DNA of 33,405 bases from GCA-2688105 sp964499445 (GCA_964499445.1 CAZCLE010000008.1:1-33405), one strand, 5' to 3'; numbered from the stretch's first letter, positions 7,430 through 15,867 are shown. The notes: generated by a model not told the origin, from the letters alone. Numbers and translations are program-made.

Positions 7430-8722
7430 ATGCAGTTATTTGGTACATCGGGGATACGGGGTGTTGCCGATAATAAACTGATTCAGTTAGCCCTGAAGGT
7501 TGGGCTAGCGGTAGGCAAGGCTTATGGCAGTGTCGTGGTCGGCAGTGATACCAGAACCTCCAGCGATGCCATGAAACATGTCCTCATCTCGGGATTACTG
7601 GCTGCTGGCGCCAGGAGTTGTGATGCCGGGGTTTTACCGACGCCAACGCTTGCCTTGGCTGCCCGAGAGTTTGATGCCGGGGCAATGATTACGGCTTCTC
7701 ATAACCCGCCTCAGTATAATGGTATCAAACTTTTGAACCCAGATGGCTCCGCCTTTAATTCTTCCCAGCAGGAGCAGATAGAAGAGTCGGTCTCAGGCAA
7801 CTCCTTTTCGGTTGCCCGGTGGGATGAGATTAAGAGCAGTAGTATCCATAATGGAGCGGTTGAGCAGCATATTGAGCGTATCCTGTCGGATTTCCCTGGT
7901 GACTTGAAGCTTAGGGTGGTAGTGGATTGTGGCTGTGCCGCTGCCTCTTTGGTTACTCCTTACCTGTTAGAGAAGCTGGGCTGTGAAGTAGTAGCTCTAA
8001 ACTGTTACCCTAGTGGTTTTTTCCCTCGTGATATCGAGCCAACCGAGGCTAATTTAGGGGATTTAATACGGGCGACCAAGGAGTTTGGTGCCGATTTAGG
8101 TATTGCTCATGATGGGGATGGTGATCGGATGATGGCAGTGGATGATAGGGGTAGATTTGTATCGGGGGATAAGCTGCTGGCAATTTTTGCCCGGGAGGTG
8201 GGGGCAAAGGAAGTAGTTACCACCATAGATGCCTCTATGGCAATTGATGAAATGGGTTTCAAGATTACCAGAACCAGAGTGGGGGATACCCATGTGTCTG
8301 AGGAACTCAAGAAGGGCGGGGATTTTGGTGGCGAGCCATCAGGGAGCTGGGTTTTTCCTAATATCTCACTATGTCCCGATGGCATTTATGCCGCAGCTCA
8401 GGTGGCAGCCATAGCTGGTCGGCAGAAATTATCCCCGCTGGTTGATAGCATACCCGGTTATCCAATTCTCCGGGGTAGTATTACCGGCAACGAGGTAGCA
8501 ATGTCCCAGCTGGAGTCGCGATTAATGGCTATGAAACCGTTATCGGTAAGCAATGTTGACGGCATTAAACTGAACTTTGAAGATGGCTGGCTGCTGATTA
8601 GAAAATCAGGCACCGAGCCCAAGGTAAGGCTGACGGCTGAGGCCAAGAGCGAGGCACGGGTGCACCAGCTATTTGATGGTGGCGTTAGGGTAATCGAGGA
8701 GTGCATGGAGGCCCAAAAATAG
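7430..8722 (+). CDS. glmM: Phosphoglucosamine mutase / phosphohexomutase (GlmM-like)
   Basis: A 430-residue alpha-D-phosphohexomutase. Seen: N-terminal FGTSGIRG, the phosphoserine loop ITASHNPPQYNGIK (active-site Ser90), the Mg-binding HDGDGDR (Asp228, 230, 232), the sugar-binding GGEPSG loop, and the phosphate-binding RKSGTEPKVRL near the C-terminus. GlmM converts glucosamine-6-phosphate to glucosamine-1-phosphate. The choice of glucosamine over mannose or glucose is inferred from context: two GlmU-like transferases and GlmS follow on the same strand. Sequence features and length are closer to archaeal-type phosphoglucosamine mutases than to the roughly 445-residue proteobacterial GlmM. ATG start with GGAG 4 bases upstream. 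Confidence 0.85.
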   Translation: MQLFGTSGIRGVADNKLIQLALKVGLAVGKAYGSVVVGSDTRTSSDAMKHVLISGLLAAGARSCDAGVLPTPTLALAAREFDAGAMITASHNPPQYNGIKLLNPDGSAFNSSQQEQIEESVSGNSFSVARWDEIKSSSIHNGAVEQHIERILSDFPGDLKLRVVVDCGCAAASLVTPYLLEKLGCEVVALNCYPSGFFPRDIEPTEANLGDLIRATKEFGADLGIAHDGDGDRMMAVDDRGRFVSGDKLLAIFAREVGAKEVVTTIDASMAIDEMGFKITRTRVGDTHVSEELKKGGDFGGEPSGSWVFPNISLCPDGIYAAAQVAAIAGRQKLSPLVDSIPGYPILRGSITGNEVAMSQLESRLMAMKPLSVSNVDGIKLNFEDGWLLIRKSGTEPKVRLTAEAKSEARVHQLFDGGVRVIEECMEAQK

Positions 8723-8725
8723 TGA

Positions 8726-8755
8726 TTGAATGGTAGCTTTGGTGAGTGATAGAAT
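8726..8755 (+). promoter_or_regulatory. Possible promoter for the AIPR gene
   Basis: TTGAAT at 8726-8731 and TAGAAT at 8750-8755 with an 18-base spacer, just after the glmM-like stop codon. The predicted start site near 8762 lies about 45 bases before the AIPR ATG. This would give the inserted gene its own transcription independent of the sugar operon. A short inverted pair (GTGAG near 8742, CTCAC near 8758) overlaps the -10 region and could be an operator, but is too short to claim. Confidence 0.4.
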
Positions 8756-8805
8756 TACCTCACTGAAATAGATTAAGCCATTGTTAAAGTGAAGGAGGTG
8801 AGGAA

Positions 8806-10542
8806 ATGTATAGAAGAATCAGTGAAGAAATAGTGCAGGACTACTATCAGCAGAACTTTAGTAATGATGGACAAAAATTCGTTGCGTGGTATCTCAGGAA
8901 TATTCATTTGAGAGACCCAAATCAAACTAAATATGATGTAACAGATGGCGCCGATGATAAGCAAATTGATGCGATAGTGATAGACGAAAATAATTCGGTT
9001 ATTTACATTATTCAAGGTAAGTTTATCGGTGAGAGTAGTGTGGACGCTGAACCTTTGCGAGAAGTCCTATCATCATGGATACAACTTAAGAATATACCAA
9101 GATTACAAGAAACTGGGAATGAGAAGTTGAAAAGAAGATTATCTGATGTAGCAACGGCTCTGGATGATGAATATGAAGTAGCTTTTGAACTAATTACCAC
9201 AGGAGAATTAACAAATCCTGCAAAAGACGATGTTAAGAGCTTTCAAGAACAATTAGTTGCGGATGAGGAATTACCTGCCTCAATTCATATAGTCGACAAT
9301 GAGGAGTTAAGTAGGAGGTATGATCTAGCGTTAGAAAGAGAAAGTCCAGTTATTAACTACAAGTTAACCTTGGAAAATAATAAATATATTATGATGGAAT
9401 TAGCTGGAACAAAGGTTGCTATTGCTGCCATACCTTTGAAAGAATGCGTAAAATTTCCTGGTATTAGAGACGGAACGTTATTCCAAAAAAATGTCAGACA
9501 ATCATTGGGCTTAAACAACAGAGTAAATAAAGCTATGAAATCTACCATCTACAGCGATAGAAATAGGGATTTTTTCTTCTATCACAATGGAATAACTGCG
9601 ATATGCAATAGGATGGAACGGAGCGATGGCACACTAACTCTTCAGGGGTTAAATGTCGTAAATGGTTGCCAATCTCTAAACACAATTTTAGCCTGTAGTG
9701 AGAAGGTAAAAGAGCTAGATGACACATTCATATTGTTTAGGTTTTACGAAATACCCCAGAGAGAACGAGCCGATAGAATCAGCACCGCAACTAATTTCCA
9801 AACCGCAGTGAAGCCAAGAGATCTAAGAAGCAATGATAAACGAGTTTTGAACCTTAAACGTGCTTTTGAGCAAAAATATCCGCAAGGTTACTTCATAACT
9901 AAAAGAGGCGAAGTAGCTCCAGCAGAGAAGGACAAGAGATGTGTTATAGACCTAGTAGATGTAGGTAAATATCTTATATCTTGGCACTCACAAAGACCGA
10001 ACAATGCATATAGTGAAACCAAGATATTCGACAAGTTCTTTGAACAACTTTTTAAAAGAGAATATGAGCCTGAAAACTTGCAGGCATTAAATCTTTGGAT
10101 GAAAGAAATATACAAGGGATGGATTCCTCAGAATCCATGGGGGCTAAATGAATCTTTGTTAGCAATGAAAGCTTACGCACCTTTCCACCAGCTATATGCT
10201 ATATCTCAAATCTATGCCAAAGCTAGCAATCAATCAGATAGAGTTCCAAAACCACACGAAACATATTCAAATGCCCAGCGAAATAGAACTATAGAGCGTA
10301 TTATAAGCATGGCTGCAACGAGTCTTAACTTCGCCTTGGAGACTGCTGCTAACGAGCCACAGCCTTCTAATAGAGTCTTCAGTCCCCAAAATTGGATAAA
10401 GACAAAGACATGTTTGGGCGGAATAGCTGCTGCGGTGAGTATGCAATTAATGATGTTACCTGATATGCCAGGTGGTAAAGAACTAAAGGGCTCCCTTGTA
10501 TTATGTGTGGAAAACTTCGAGTATAGATGGGAAGCTGACTAA
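8806..10542 (+). CDS. AIPR family protein (abortive infection phage resistance)
   Basis: A 578-residue protein of the AIPR family, linked to abortive phage resistance. The N-terminal part has a nuclease-like arrangement: GADDKQIDAI (residues 48-57) followed by a strand and QGK (70-72), resembling a PD-(D/E)xK core. The centre contains the AIPR signature FFFYHNGITAIC (256-267) and NVVNGCQSLNTI (283-294). The ATG follows a strong AAGGAGGTGAGG ribosome-binding site. Base use differs plainly from its neighbours: line 9361-9420 has 17 G+C of 60, against 35 of 60 at 21001-21060 in acsA. The gene splits an amino-sugar operon, so it is probably a horizontally acquired single-gene defence insertion. 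No methylase, toxin partner or integrase is next to it. Mechanism is inferred, not shown. Confidence 0.85.
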   Translation: MYRRISEEIVQDYYQQNFSNDGQKFVAWYLRNIHLRDPNQTKYDVTDGADDKQIDAIVIDENNSVIYIIQGKFIGESSVDAEPLREVLSSWIQLKNIPRLQETGNEKLKRRLSDVATALDDEYEVAFELITTGELTNPAKDDVKSFQEQLVADEELPASIHIVDNEELSRRYDLALERESPVINYKLTLENNKYIMMELAGTKVAIAAIPLKECVKFPGIRDGTLFQKNVRQSLGLNNRVNKAMKSTIYSDRNRDFFFYHNGITAICNRMERSDGTLTLQGLNVVNGCQSLNTILACSEKVKELDDTFILFRFYEIPQRERADRISTATNFQTAVKPRDLRSNDKRVLNLKRAFEQKYPQGYFITKRGEVAPAEKDKRCVIDLVDVGKYLISWHSQRPNNAYSETKIFDKFFEQLFKREYEPENLQALNLWMKEIYKGWIPQNPWGLNESLLAMKAYAPFHQLYAISQIYAKASNQSDRVPKPHETYSNAQRNRTIERIISMAATSLNFALETAANEPQPSNRVFSPQNWIKTKTCLGGIAAAVSMQLMMLPDMPGGKELKGSLVLCVENFEYRWEAD

Positions 10543-10550
10543 ATGTCTAA

Positions 10551-10582
10551 AAGGGGATTGCTTCGCTCCGCTCGCAATGACA
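10551..10582. repeat. Short dispersed REP-like repeat
   Basis: The bases from AGGGGATTGC to GCAATGACAG enclose an imperfect palindrome (ATTGC ... GCAAT around TTCGCTCCGCTC). Very similar GATTGCTTCGCTCC / GCGAGCGGAGCGAAGCAATC units are common intergenic repeats in many environmental bacterial genomes. It lies in the 65-base gap between the AIPR gene and the first GlmU-like gene, whose GGGGAG ribosome-binding site follows directly. Confidence 0.6.
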
Positions 10583-10607
10583 GGGAAACGAGGCGGGGAG
10601 AAATAGG

Positions 10608-11810
10608 TTGAAGGCAATTATTTTAGCGGCTGGAGAAGGTAGCCGGATGCGTCCTCTTACCCACACCCGACCTAAGGTGATGCTGCCGATAGCCAATAAG
10701 CCTATCCTGGAGCATCTGCTCATTGAAGTCAGGGAAGCCGGTATTAGAGAGTTTATCTTTGTCGTTGGCTATCATGATGAGCGGGTGCGTGATTACTTTG
10801 GCAGTGGTGAGCGGTGGGGGGTAAGTATAAGCTACTCAACCCAGAGGCGGCAACTGGGTACGGCTGACGCCCTTAAAGCGGTTGAAGGCTTGGTAGATGG
10901 GAACTTTCTGGTGATAAACGGGGATGTTATTGCCGGTCAAAAAGATATTAAACGGTTATCCCGTAAGAATGATAATACGGTAGGTGTAGTCGAGGTTAAG
11001 GATGCCACGGGATTAGGCGTGGTTGAGGTAAATGGGGACAGGGTAGCCCATATTTACGAGAAGGCGGAGAAACCCGCTTCCCGTATGGCAAATACCGGCC
11101 TATATCTATTCACTCCAGATATATTTGATGCCATATCCCAGACCTCAAAATCACCGCGAGGGGAGTATGAGCTCACCGATTCCTTACAGTTGATGATAGA
11201 TAGAGGTCATCATGTTTCTTATCAGGAGATTAGCTATTGGCTAGACCTTAGCTATCCCTGGGACCTGCTGCCAGCCAATGAATCTTTACTGGCTGGTATT
11301 GAGGCGCAGAACCTGGGTGAGGTAGAGGAGAATGTGGTAATAAAGGGGGCGGTTTCTATCGGCAAGGGTACTGTAGTAAGGTCGGGCTCCTACATAGTTG
11401 GTCCGGTGATAATTGGGCAGGATGGCGATATTGGGCCGAATTGCTGTATTCGCCCTTGTACCTCTATTGGTGATAATTGTCACATCGGCAATGCCGTGGA
11501 GGTTAAGAATTCCATAATTATGAACGGGAGTAAAATTCCCCACCATAACTATGTGGGTGATAGCGTTATTGGTGAAGAATGCAATCTCGGTGCCGGGACT
11601 AAGATTGCCAATCTCAGGCTGGATAAAAAGGATATAATGGTGGCGAATATAGATACCAAAAGGCACAAGCTGGGGGCTATAATAGGGGATAGGGTGGAAA
11701 CCGGGATTAACGCTAGTATTAATGTAGGTTGTGTAATTGGCAATAATACTCATATCGGACCGGGAGCGACGGTCAGTGGCGTTATTTTGCCGGATTCAAG
11801 GCTATTTTAA
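10608..11810 (+). CDS. GlmU-like bifunctional sugar-1-phosphate nucleotidylyltransferase/acetyltransferase (paralog 1)
   Basis: A 400-residue protein with an N-terminal nucleotidyltransferase domain and a C-terminal left-handed beta-helix. Seen: LAAGEGSRMRPLT, RPKVMLPIANKPILEHLL, QLGTADAL, the metal-binding strand NGDVI, EKAEKP, and from about residue 235 repeated I-G-x-x hexapeptides. The C-terminal half keeps a GlmU-acetyltransferase-like segment, PHHNYVGDSVIGEECNLGAG followed by N-x-R-x-D, so acetylation of glucosamine-1-phosphate as well as uridylylation is plausible, as in archaeal ST0452-type enzymes. The start is TTG at 10608, chosen because GGGGAG lies 7 bases upstream and the protein then begins MKAIILAAG. 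The second paralog follows 10 bases downstream. Glucose-1-phosphate thymidylyltransferase is the alternative for the catalytic domain. Confidence 0.82.
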   Translation: MKAIILAAGEGSRMRPLTHTRPKVMLPIANKPILEHLLIEVREAGIREFIFVVGYHDERVRDYFGSGERWGVSISYSTQRRQLGTADALKAVEGLVDGNFLVINGDVIAGQKDIKRLSRKNDNTVGVVEVKDATGLGVVEVNGDRVAHIYEKAEKPASRMANTGLYLFTPDIFDAISQTSKSPRGEYELTDSLQLMIDRGHHVSYQEISYWLDLSYPWDLLPANESLLAGIEAQNLGEVEENVVIKGAVSIGKGTVVRSGSYIVGPVIIGQDGDIGPNCCIRPCTSIGDNCHIGNAVEVKNSIIMNGSKIPHHNYVGDSVIGEECNLGAGTKIANLRLDKKDIMVANIDTKRHKLGAIIGDRVETGINASINVGCVIGNNTHIGPGATVSGVILPDSRLF

Positions 11811-11820
11811 GAGGTGAACC

Positions 11821-12996
11821 ATGAAACAAGCGGTGATTCTAGCTGCGGGTGAAGGACAAAGGCTCAGGCCGTTTACGGCTAACCGACCTAAGGTGATGCT
11901 GTTCATAGCTGGTAAGCCAATCCTGCAGTACGTGGTTGAAGCTTTAGCCCAAAACGGTATTCGTAACCTGGTCATAGTGATTGGCTACCGGAGGGAGGAG
12001 GTATTTGATTATATGGGCTCAGGGGAGCGGTTCGGTGTTGACATAACTTATGCAACTCAAGAAAAGCAACTGGGCACAGCTCATGCTCTGGCACAGGCTA
12101 AGGATGTCACCGAGGACGAATTCTTGGTTCTGCCCGGGGACAATCTGATTGAGGCTGATGCCATTGCCCGGTTTGTGGCTGTGAAGCCTGAGGCGGTGCT
12201 GGTAAAGAGGGTGGATAATCCGGCCAGGTATGGAGTAGTGACTATAGATAAAGGTGTGGTGAAGGAAATAGCGGAGAAGCCAAAGGAGGCTAAGAGCAAT
12301 GTGGCTAGCACCGGTACTTATGCCTTTACTAAACAAATTTATGACTTTATTGAGCCTGAGTTGGATATTCCTGGTGTCCTGAACAATATGATTGCCCAGG
12401 GCAAGCAGCTTAGGGCTTGGGAAACAGACGGCACCTGGCTTGATGTAGCCTACCCGTGGGATATATTAAGTCTTAATGATGCCGTTCTTCGCCAAATCCA
12501 GGCTAACCTGGGGGGTATTATAGAGACGGGAGTTTCGGTAAAAGGATTGGTCTCGGTAGGGAAAGACACATTAATACGCTCAAACTCCTATATCGTTGGT
12601 CCGGTAGTTATCGGGGAAAATTGCGATATAGGTCCCAATGTATGTATCATGTCGGCAACCAGTATCGGCGACAATGTGGTTATTTCACCGTTTACCGAGA
12701 TAAAGAACAGTGTTATTGGTAGCGATGTTAATATTGGGACCGGGTGTATTATCCAGGATTCGGTTATTGATAAGGGCTGTGTCATCAACGGGCACTTTAC
12801 TGCCTGTAGTGGCGAAGCTGATGTCAAGGTTGATGATGAACACCACATGGTGAATATAGGGGCGATGTTGGGTGAGGGATGTAGCCTGGGCAACAGTGTA
12901 ATCGCTCAGCCCGGGGTTATTGTCGGTAATCATAGTCAGGTAAAGGCACTGAAGCTGATTAGTGGCCGGTTGCCGGATAGGAGTCTGGTAGTTTAA
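11821..12996 (+). CDS. GlmU-like sugar-1-phosphate nucleotidylyltransferase (paralog 2)
   Basis: A 391-residue tandem paralog of the preceding gene. The N-terminal half is clearly homologous (ILAAGEGQRLRPFT, RPKVMLFIAGKPIL, GYRREEVFDYMGSGERFG, QLGTAHALA, PGDNLI, GTYAF). The C-terminal beta-helix is different: in place of the HHNYVGDS...N-x-R segment it has a GHFTACSGEADVKVDDEHHMV stretch, so the acetyltransferase active site of GlmU is not evident. It may therefore act only as a nucleotidyltransferase, perhaps for another sugar phosphate. ATG start with GAGGTG upstream. It is followed after 2 bases by glmS. Confidence 0.8.
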   Translation: MKQAVILAAGEGQRLRPFTANRPKVMLFIAGKPILQYVVEALAQNGIRNLVIVIGYRREEVFDYMGSGERFGVDITYATQEKQLGTAHALAQAKDVTEDEFLVLPGDNLIEADAIARFVAVKPEAVLVKRVDNPARYGVVTIDKGVVKEIAEKPKEAKSNVASTGTYAFTKQIYDFIEPELDIPGVLNNMIAQGKQLRAWETDGTWLDVAYPWDILSLNDAVLRQIQANLGGIIETGVSVKGLVSVGKDTLIRSNSYIVGPVVIGENCDIGPNVCIMSATSIGDNVVISPFTEIKNSVIGSDVNIGTGCIIQDSVIDKGCVINGHFTACSGEADVKVDDEHHMVNIGAMLGEGCSLGNSVIAQPGVIVGNHSQVKALKLISGRLPDRSLVV

Positions 12997-12998
12997 TT

Positions 12999-14783
12999 AT
13001 GTGTGGCATTGTCGGTTATATTGGAGATAAGTCGGCTCAGCCCATTCTGCTTAACTGCTTGAAGCGGCTGGAGTACAGGGGCTACGATTCCTGCGGCATA
13101 GCTGTGGCGGCTGGTAGCCTTGAGGTGTATAAGGATGCGGTCAGGGTGCAGGAGATGGCGAGAGTAGCACCACGGCTTAAGGGGACGGCAGGCATTGGTC
13201 ATACCCGGTGGGCGACTCATGGTGAACCGTCTCAGGTAAATGCTCACCCTCACCTTGATTGCTCAGGCAAGATTGCCGTGGTGCACAACGGGGTAATAAA
13301 CAATTACCAGCGGTTAAAGCGGCAGCTAACTGATGAGGGGCATAATTTTGTTTCTGAAACCGATACCGAGGTAATATCGCACCTGATTGAGAAATACTAT
13401 GACGGCGATTTAGAAAAGGCGGTAGAAGCCGCTCTGCGGGATGTAGATGGTTCCTATGCCATTATAGTATTGATGGCTGGTGAGCCTAAGTTGGTAGTCG
13501 CCAGGAAAGATAGCCCGTTAATTATTGGAGTAAGTGATAGGGAGAACTTTATTGCTTCCGATGTGCCGGCGATACTGGATTATACCAATAGGGTTATATA
13601 TTTAGAAGAGGGTGATATTGGGGTGGTTACCAAGGACAGCATAAAGATTAGAAGATGTGGCACCAGGGTTGTGGGGAAAGAGCATAAGATTTTGTGGAGT
13701 GTAGGAGATGCTCAAAAAGGGGGCTATGAGCACTTTATGCTTAAAGAGATTCACGAACAGCCCAAGGTGATACGGGATACCCTTGGGGGATATATATCAG
13801 CGGCCGAACCAGAAACCAAGCTAGTGATGATGACGGAGGCGAATCTGGAAAATATGCTTGTCGTAGCTTGTGGCACCGCATACCATGCTGCCCTGGTAGG
13901 GAAATATATTGTGGGGGAGCTGGTTGGGATTCCAGTGAGGACTGAGCTAGCCTGTGAATTCACTTACTGTCACCAGATACCAGCCGGAACCGCAGCCATT
14001 GTCATTACCCAGTCGGGTGAGACTGCCGATACCCTTAAGGCTATGAAAAGGCTAAAGGAAATGGGGTGCCGGGTAGTAGCTCTTACTAATGTGGTGGGTA
14101 GTACCGCCAGCCGAATTGCTGACCAGACTGTTTATACCCGGGCTGGTCCTGAGATAAGCGTGGCGGCAACCAAGACCTTTACCGCTCAACTCATGGTGCT
14201 ATATTGGCTAGCCTTATCCTATTCCAAGGTTGATATTAGGAGGGTAGATAGCCTGACCATGGGTTTAAGACAACTGCCGGAAAAGGTCCAACAGGTGTTA
14301 GATAATGAGGATAAGATTAGGGAGTATGCCAATTACCTATCAAGGTATGAGAATGCATTCTTCATTAGTAGAGGTATTAACTTTCCCATAGCCCTTGAAG
14401 GGGCACTTAAACTAAAGGAAATTTCCTACATTCATGCTGAGGGCTACGCCGCTGGGGAACTGAAGCATGGTCCCTTTGCCTTACTGGGTGCCAATACGCC
14501 GGTTATCGCCATTGTCGCTCAGGATAACACCTATGAGACAATGCTGACCAATATCAAGGAAGTTAAGGCTAGAGGGTCACCACTGATGGCACTGGTTGAG
14601 GAGGGGGATGAAGCTATTGAGGAGTTAGCTGATTCAGTCATTACCGTGCCCCGGGTTGACGCCATATTTTCACCGGTGGTTAATACCGTAGCCCTACAGC
14701 TACTTGCCTACTATACTGCCAAACAGAGGAACTGTTCCATAGACTTCCCGAGGAACTTAGCCAAAAGTGTAACCGTGGAGTAG
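12999..14783 (+). CDS. glmS: Glutamine-fructose-6-phosphate aminotransferase (isomerizing)
   Basis: A 594-residue glucosamine-6-phosphate synthase, the committed step from fructose-6-phosphate and glutamine. Seen: the N-terminal nucleophile MCGIVGYIG (Cys2, exposed after Met removal), RLEYRGYDSCGIAV, GHTRWATHGEPS, NAHPH and HNGVINN of the class II glutaminase domain. Two SIS sugar-isomerase domains follow, with ACGTAYHA, TQSGETADTL and ISRGINFPIALEGALKLKEISYIHAEGYAAGELKHGP. The C-terminus ends PRNLAKSVTVE as usual. The ATG is 2 bases after the stop of paralog 2 of the nucleotidyltransferases, so it is the last gene of the amino-sugar operon. No glmS ribozyme sequence is recognisable upstream. 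Confidence 0.96.
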   Translation: MCGIVGYIGDKSAQPILLNCLKRLEYRGYDSCGIAVAAGSLEVYKDAVRVQEMARVAPRLKGTAGIGHTRWATHGEPSQVNAHPHLDCSGKIAVVHNGVINNYQRLKRQLTDEGHNFVSETDTEVISHLIEKYYDGDLEKAVEAALRDVDGSYAIIVLMAGEPKLVVARKDSPLIIGVSDRENFIASDVPAILDYTNRVIYLEEGDIGVVTKDSIKIRRCGTRVVGKEHKILWSVGDAQKGGYEHFMLKEIHEQPKVIRDTLGGYISAAEPETKLVMMTEANLENMLVVACGTAYHAALVGKYIVGELVGIPVRTELACEFTYCHQIPAGTAAIVITQSGETADTLKAMKRLKEMGCRVVALTNVVGSTASRIADQTVYTRAGPEISVAATKTFTAQLMVLYWLALSYSKVDIRRVDSLTMGLRQLPEKVQQVLDNEDKIREYANYLSRYENAFFISRGINFPIALEGALKLKEISYIHAEGYAAGELKHGPFALLGANTPVIAIVAQDNTYETMLTNIKEVKARGSPLMALVEEGDEAIEELADSVITVPRVDAIFSPVVNTVALQLLAYYTAKQRNCSIDFPRNLAKSVTVE

Positions 14784-14837
14784 GAGGGGAGTCTATGTGG
14801 CTTCTCCCTGACGCCGATAAGCCATAACCTAGAGCGG

Positions 14838-14869
14838 AACTTCTTCTGGCTGAAGCTCTGAAGTTTTAT
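14838..14869 (+). terminator. Weak terminator-like hairpin after glmS
   Basis: AACTTC (14838-14843) pairs with GAAGTT (14860-14865) around a 16-base loop that can form a further TTC/GAA pairing, and the descending arm runs into TTTTATA. The stem is short and not G+C-rich, so termination here is uncertain; it sits between the glmS stop and the promoter of the next transcription unit. Confidence 0.3.
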
Positions 14870-14878
14870 ATAAATTAC

Positions 14879-14908
14879 TTGACTTCTCACCCAGCAATAG
14901 GATATACT
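14879..14908 (+). promoter_or_regulatory. Promoter of the Wood-Ljungdahl operon
   Basis: TTGACT at 14879-14884 and TATACT at 14903-14908 with an 18-base spacer, in the A+T-rich 219-base gap between glmS and cooC. The predicted transcription start near 14915 leaves a leader of about 88 bases before the cooC ATG, which contains a long hairpin. No comparable promoter was found inside the following cluster. Confidence 0.55.
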
Positions 14909-14943
14909 CTTAAACGGGTTTCATCAGATAACAAGGTTTAATT

Positions 14944-14979
14944 AAGGCTGAGTGCTTTCCCCCCGAAAGTCTCAGCTTT
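14944..14979 (+). promoter_or_regulatory. Leader hairpin upstream of cooC
   Basis: Two nested arms form one long stem: AAGGCTGAG (14944-14952) with CTCAGCTTT (14971-14979, one G-T pair), and inside it CTTTC (14955-14959) with GAAAG (14965-14969), closing on a CCCCC loop. The hairpin lies between the predicted promoter and the cooC start and is followed by ATTATGG rather than a clear U-run. It could be an attenuator, an RNA-stability element or a protein-binding site. Confidence 0.45.
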
Positions 14980-15002
14980 ATTATGGTAAGAGCAAGATTT
15001 TG

Positions 15003-15791
15003 ATGAAGATTGCTATTAGTGGTAAGGGAGGAGTAGGCAAGACCTTATTATCTGCTCTCCTTTCCCGAATATTCGCTGAATCTGGCTATTCTGTCATCGC
15101 TATCGATGCTGACCCTGATTCCAATCTAGCCGCCACTCTTGGTTTCCCCCATTCTGAGAAGATAACCCCTATATCTGAGATGAGCGACCTTATTGAGGAG
15201 AGGACAGGGGTGCGGCCTGGTCAAGCCGGGGCTATGTTTAAGTTGAACCCTAAAGTTGATGATTTGCCAGAAAAATATTCCCTAGAATATAATGGGATTA
15301 GATTGATGGTAATGGGGCGGGTTAAGAAGGGGGGCACCGGCTGTTACTGCCCGGAGAATGCTTTACTGAAAGCCCTGATTACCCACCTATTCCTGGTTAG
15401 GAATGAAGTAGTTATTTTGGATATGGAGGCTGGTATAGAACATCTGGGACGGGGAACAGCTAAGATAGTAGATAAGTTGATTGTAGTAGTTGAGCCAGGC
15501 AGGCGAAGTATTGAAACCGCTTACAGAATTGACAAACTGGCTAAAGATATTGGTTTACATAACATTGCCATAGTAGGCAACAAACTTCGAAGCCAGGCTG
15601 ACAGGGAATTCCTGATTTCCGACCTGCCTAACTTTGAGTTCCTCGGCTTTATCCCTTACGACCAAGCAGTGGTCGATGCTGACCTAGCTAATCTTCCCAT
15701 CTTTGATGCCAGCCGACAGATTATTACCGAAGTGAGAAATATCTATCAGGCTTTGGTATCTGCTGCTCAGACACCAAGTCCGGTGAACTAG
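15003..15791 (+). CDS. cooC: CO dehydrogenase maturation ATPase CooC (first copy)
   Basis: A 262-residue MinD/SIMIBI-class ATPase that helps insert nickel into the C-cluster of CO dehydrogenase. Seen: the deviant Walker A GKGGVGKT (residues 7-14), the AIDADPDSNLA switch, and the CYC pair (C114, C116) that in characterised CooC forms the metal site at the dimer interface. The frame is open further upstream to a GTG at 14952, but I chose ATG 15003 because the protein then begins MKIAISGKGG as its family does and the upstream codons lie in the leader hairpin. It is the first gene of the Wood-Ljungdahl cluster; fhs starts 76 bases downstream. A second, diverged copy lies beyond fhs. Confidence 0.9.
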   Translation: MKIAISGKGGVGKTLLSALLSRIFAESGYSVIAIDADPDSNLAATLGFPHSEKITPISEMSDLIEERTGVRPGQAGAMFKLNPKVDDLPEKYSLEYNGIRLMVMGRVKKGGTGCYCPENALLKALITHLFLVRNEVVILDMEAGIEHLGRGTAKIVDKLIVVVEPGRRSIETAYRIDKLAKDIGLHNIAIVGNKLRSQADREFLISDLPNFEFLGFIPYDQAVVDADLANLPIFDASRQIITEVRNIYQALVSAAQTPSPVN

Positions 15792-15867
15792 AGGGCGGAT
15801 ATTCATAGAGTAAATAAGGGCAAGACTAAATCGCCTAAATTAATAAATAATTATAAAGGAGGCTACT

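Noticed and set aside
11286..11753. 155-codon minus-strand frame opposite the first GlmU-like gene.
   Set aside because: It mirrors the hexapeptide-repeat periodicity of the beta-helix on the other strand; no independent family match.
12900..12998. glmS ribozyme upstream of glmS.
   Set aside because: The gap is 2 bases and the upstream sequence is coding, with no recognisable ribozyme core.
14952..15002. Upstream GTG start for cooC.
   Set aside because: The GTG lies in the leader hairpin without a ribosome-binding site and adds residues not typical of CooC.
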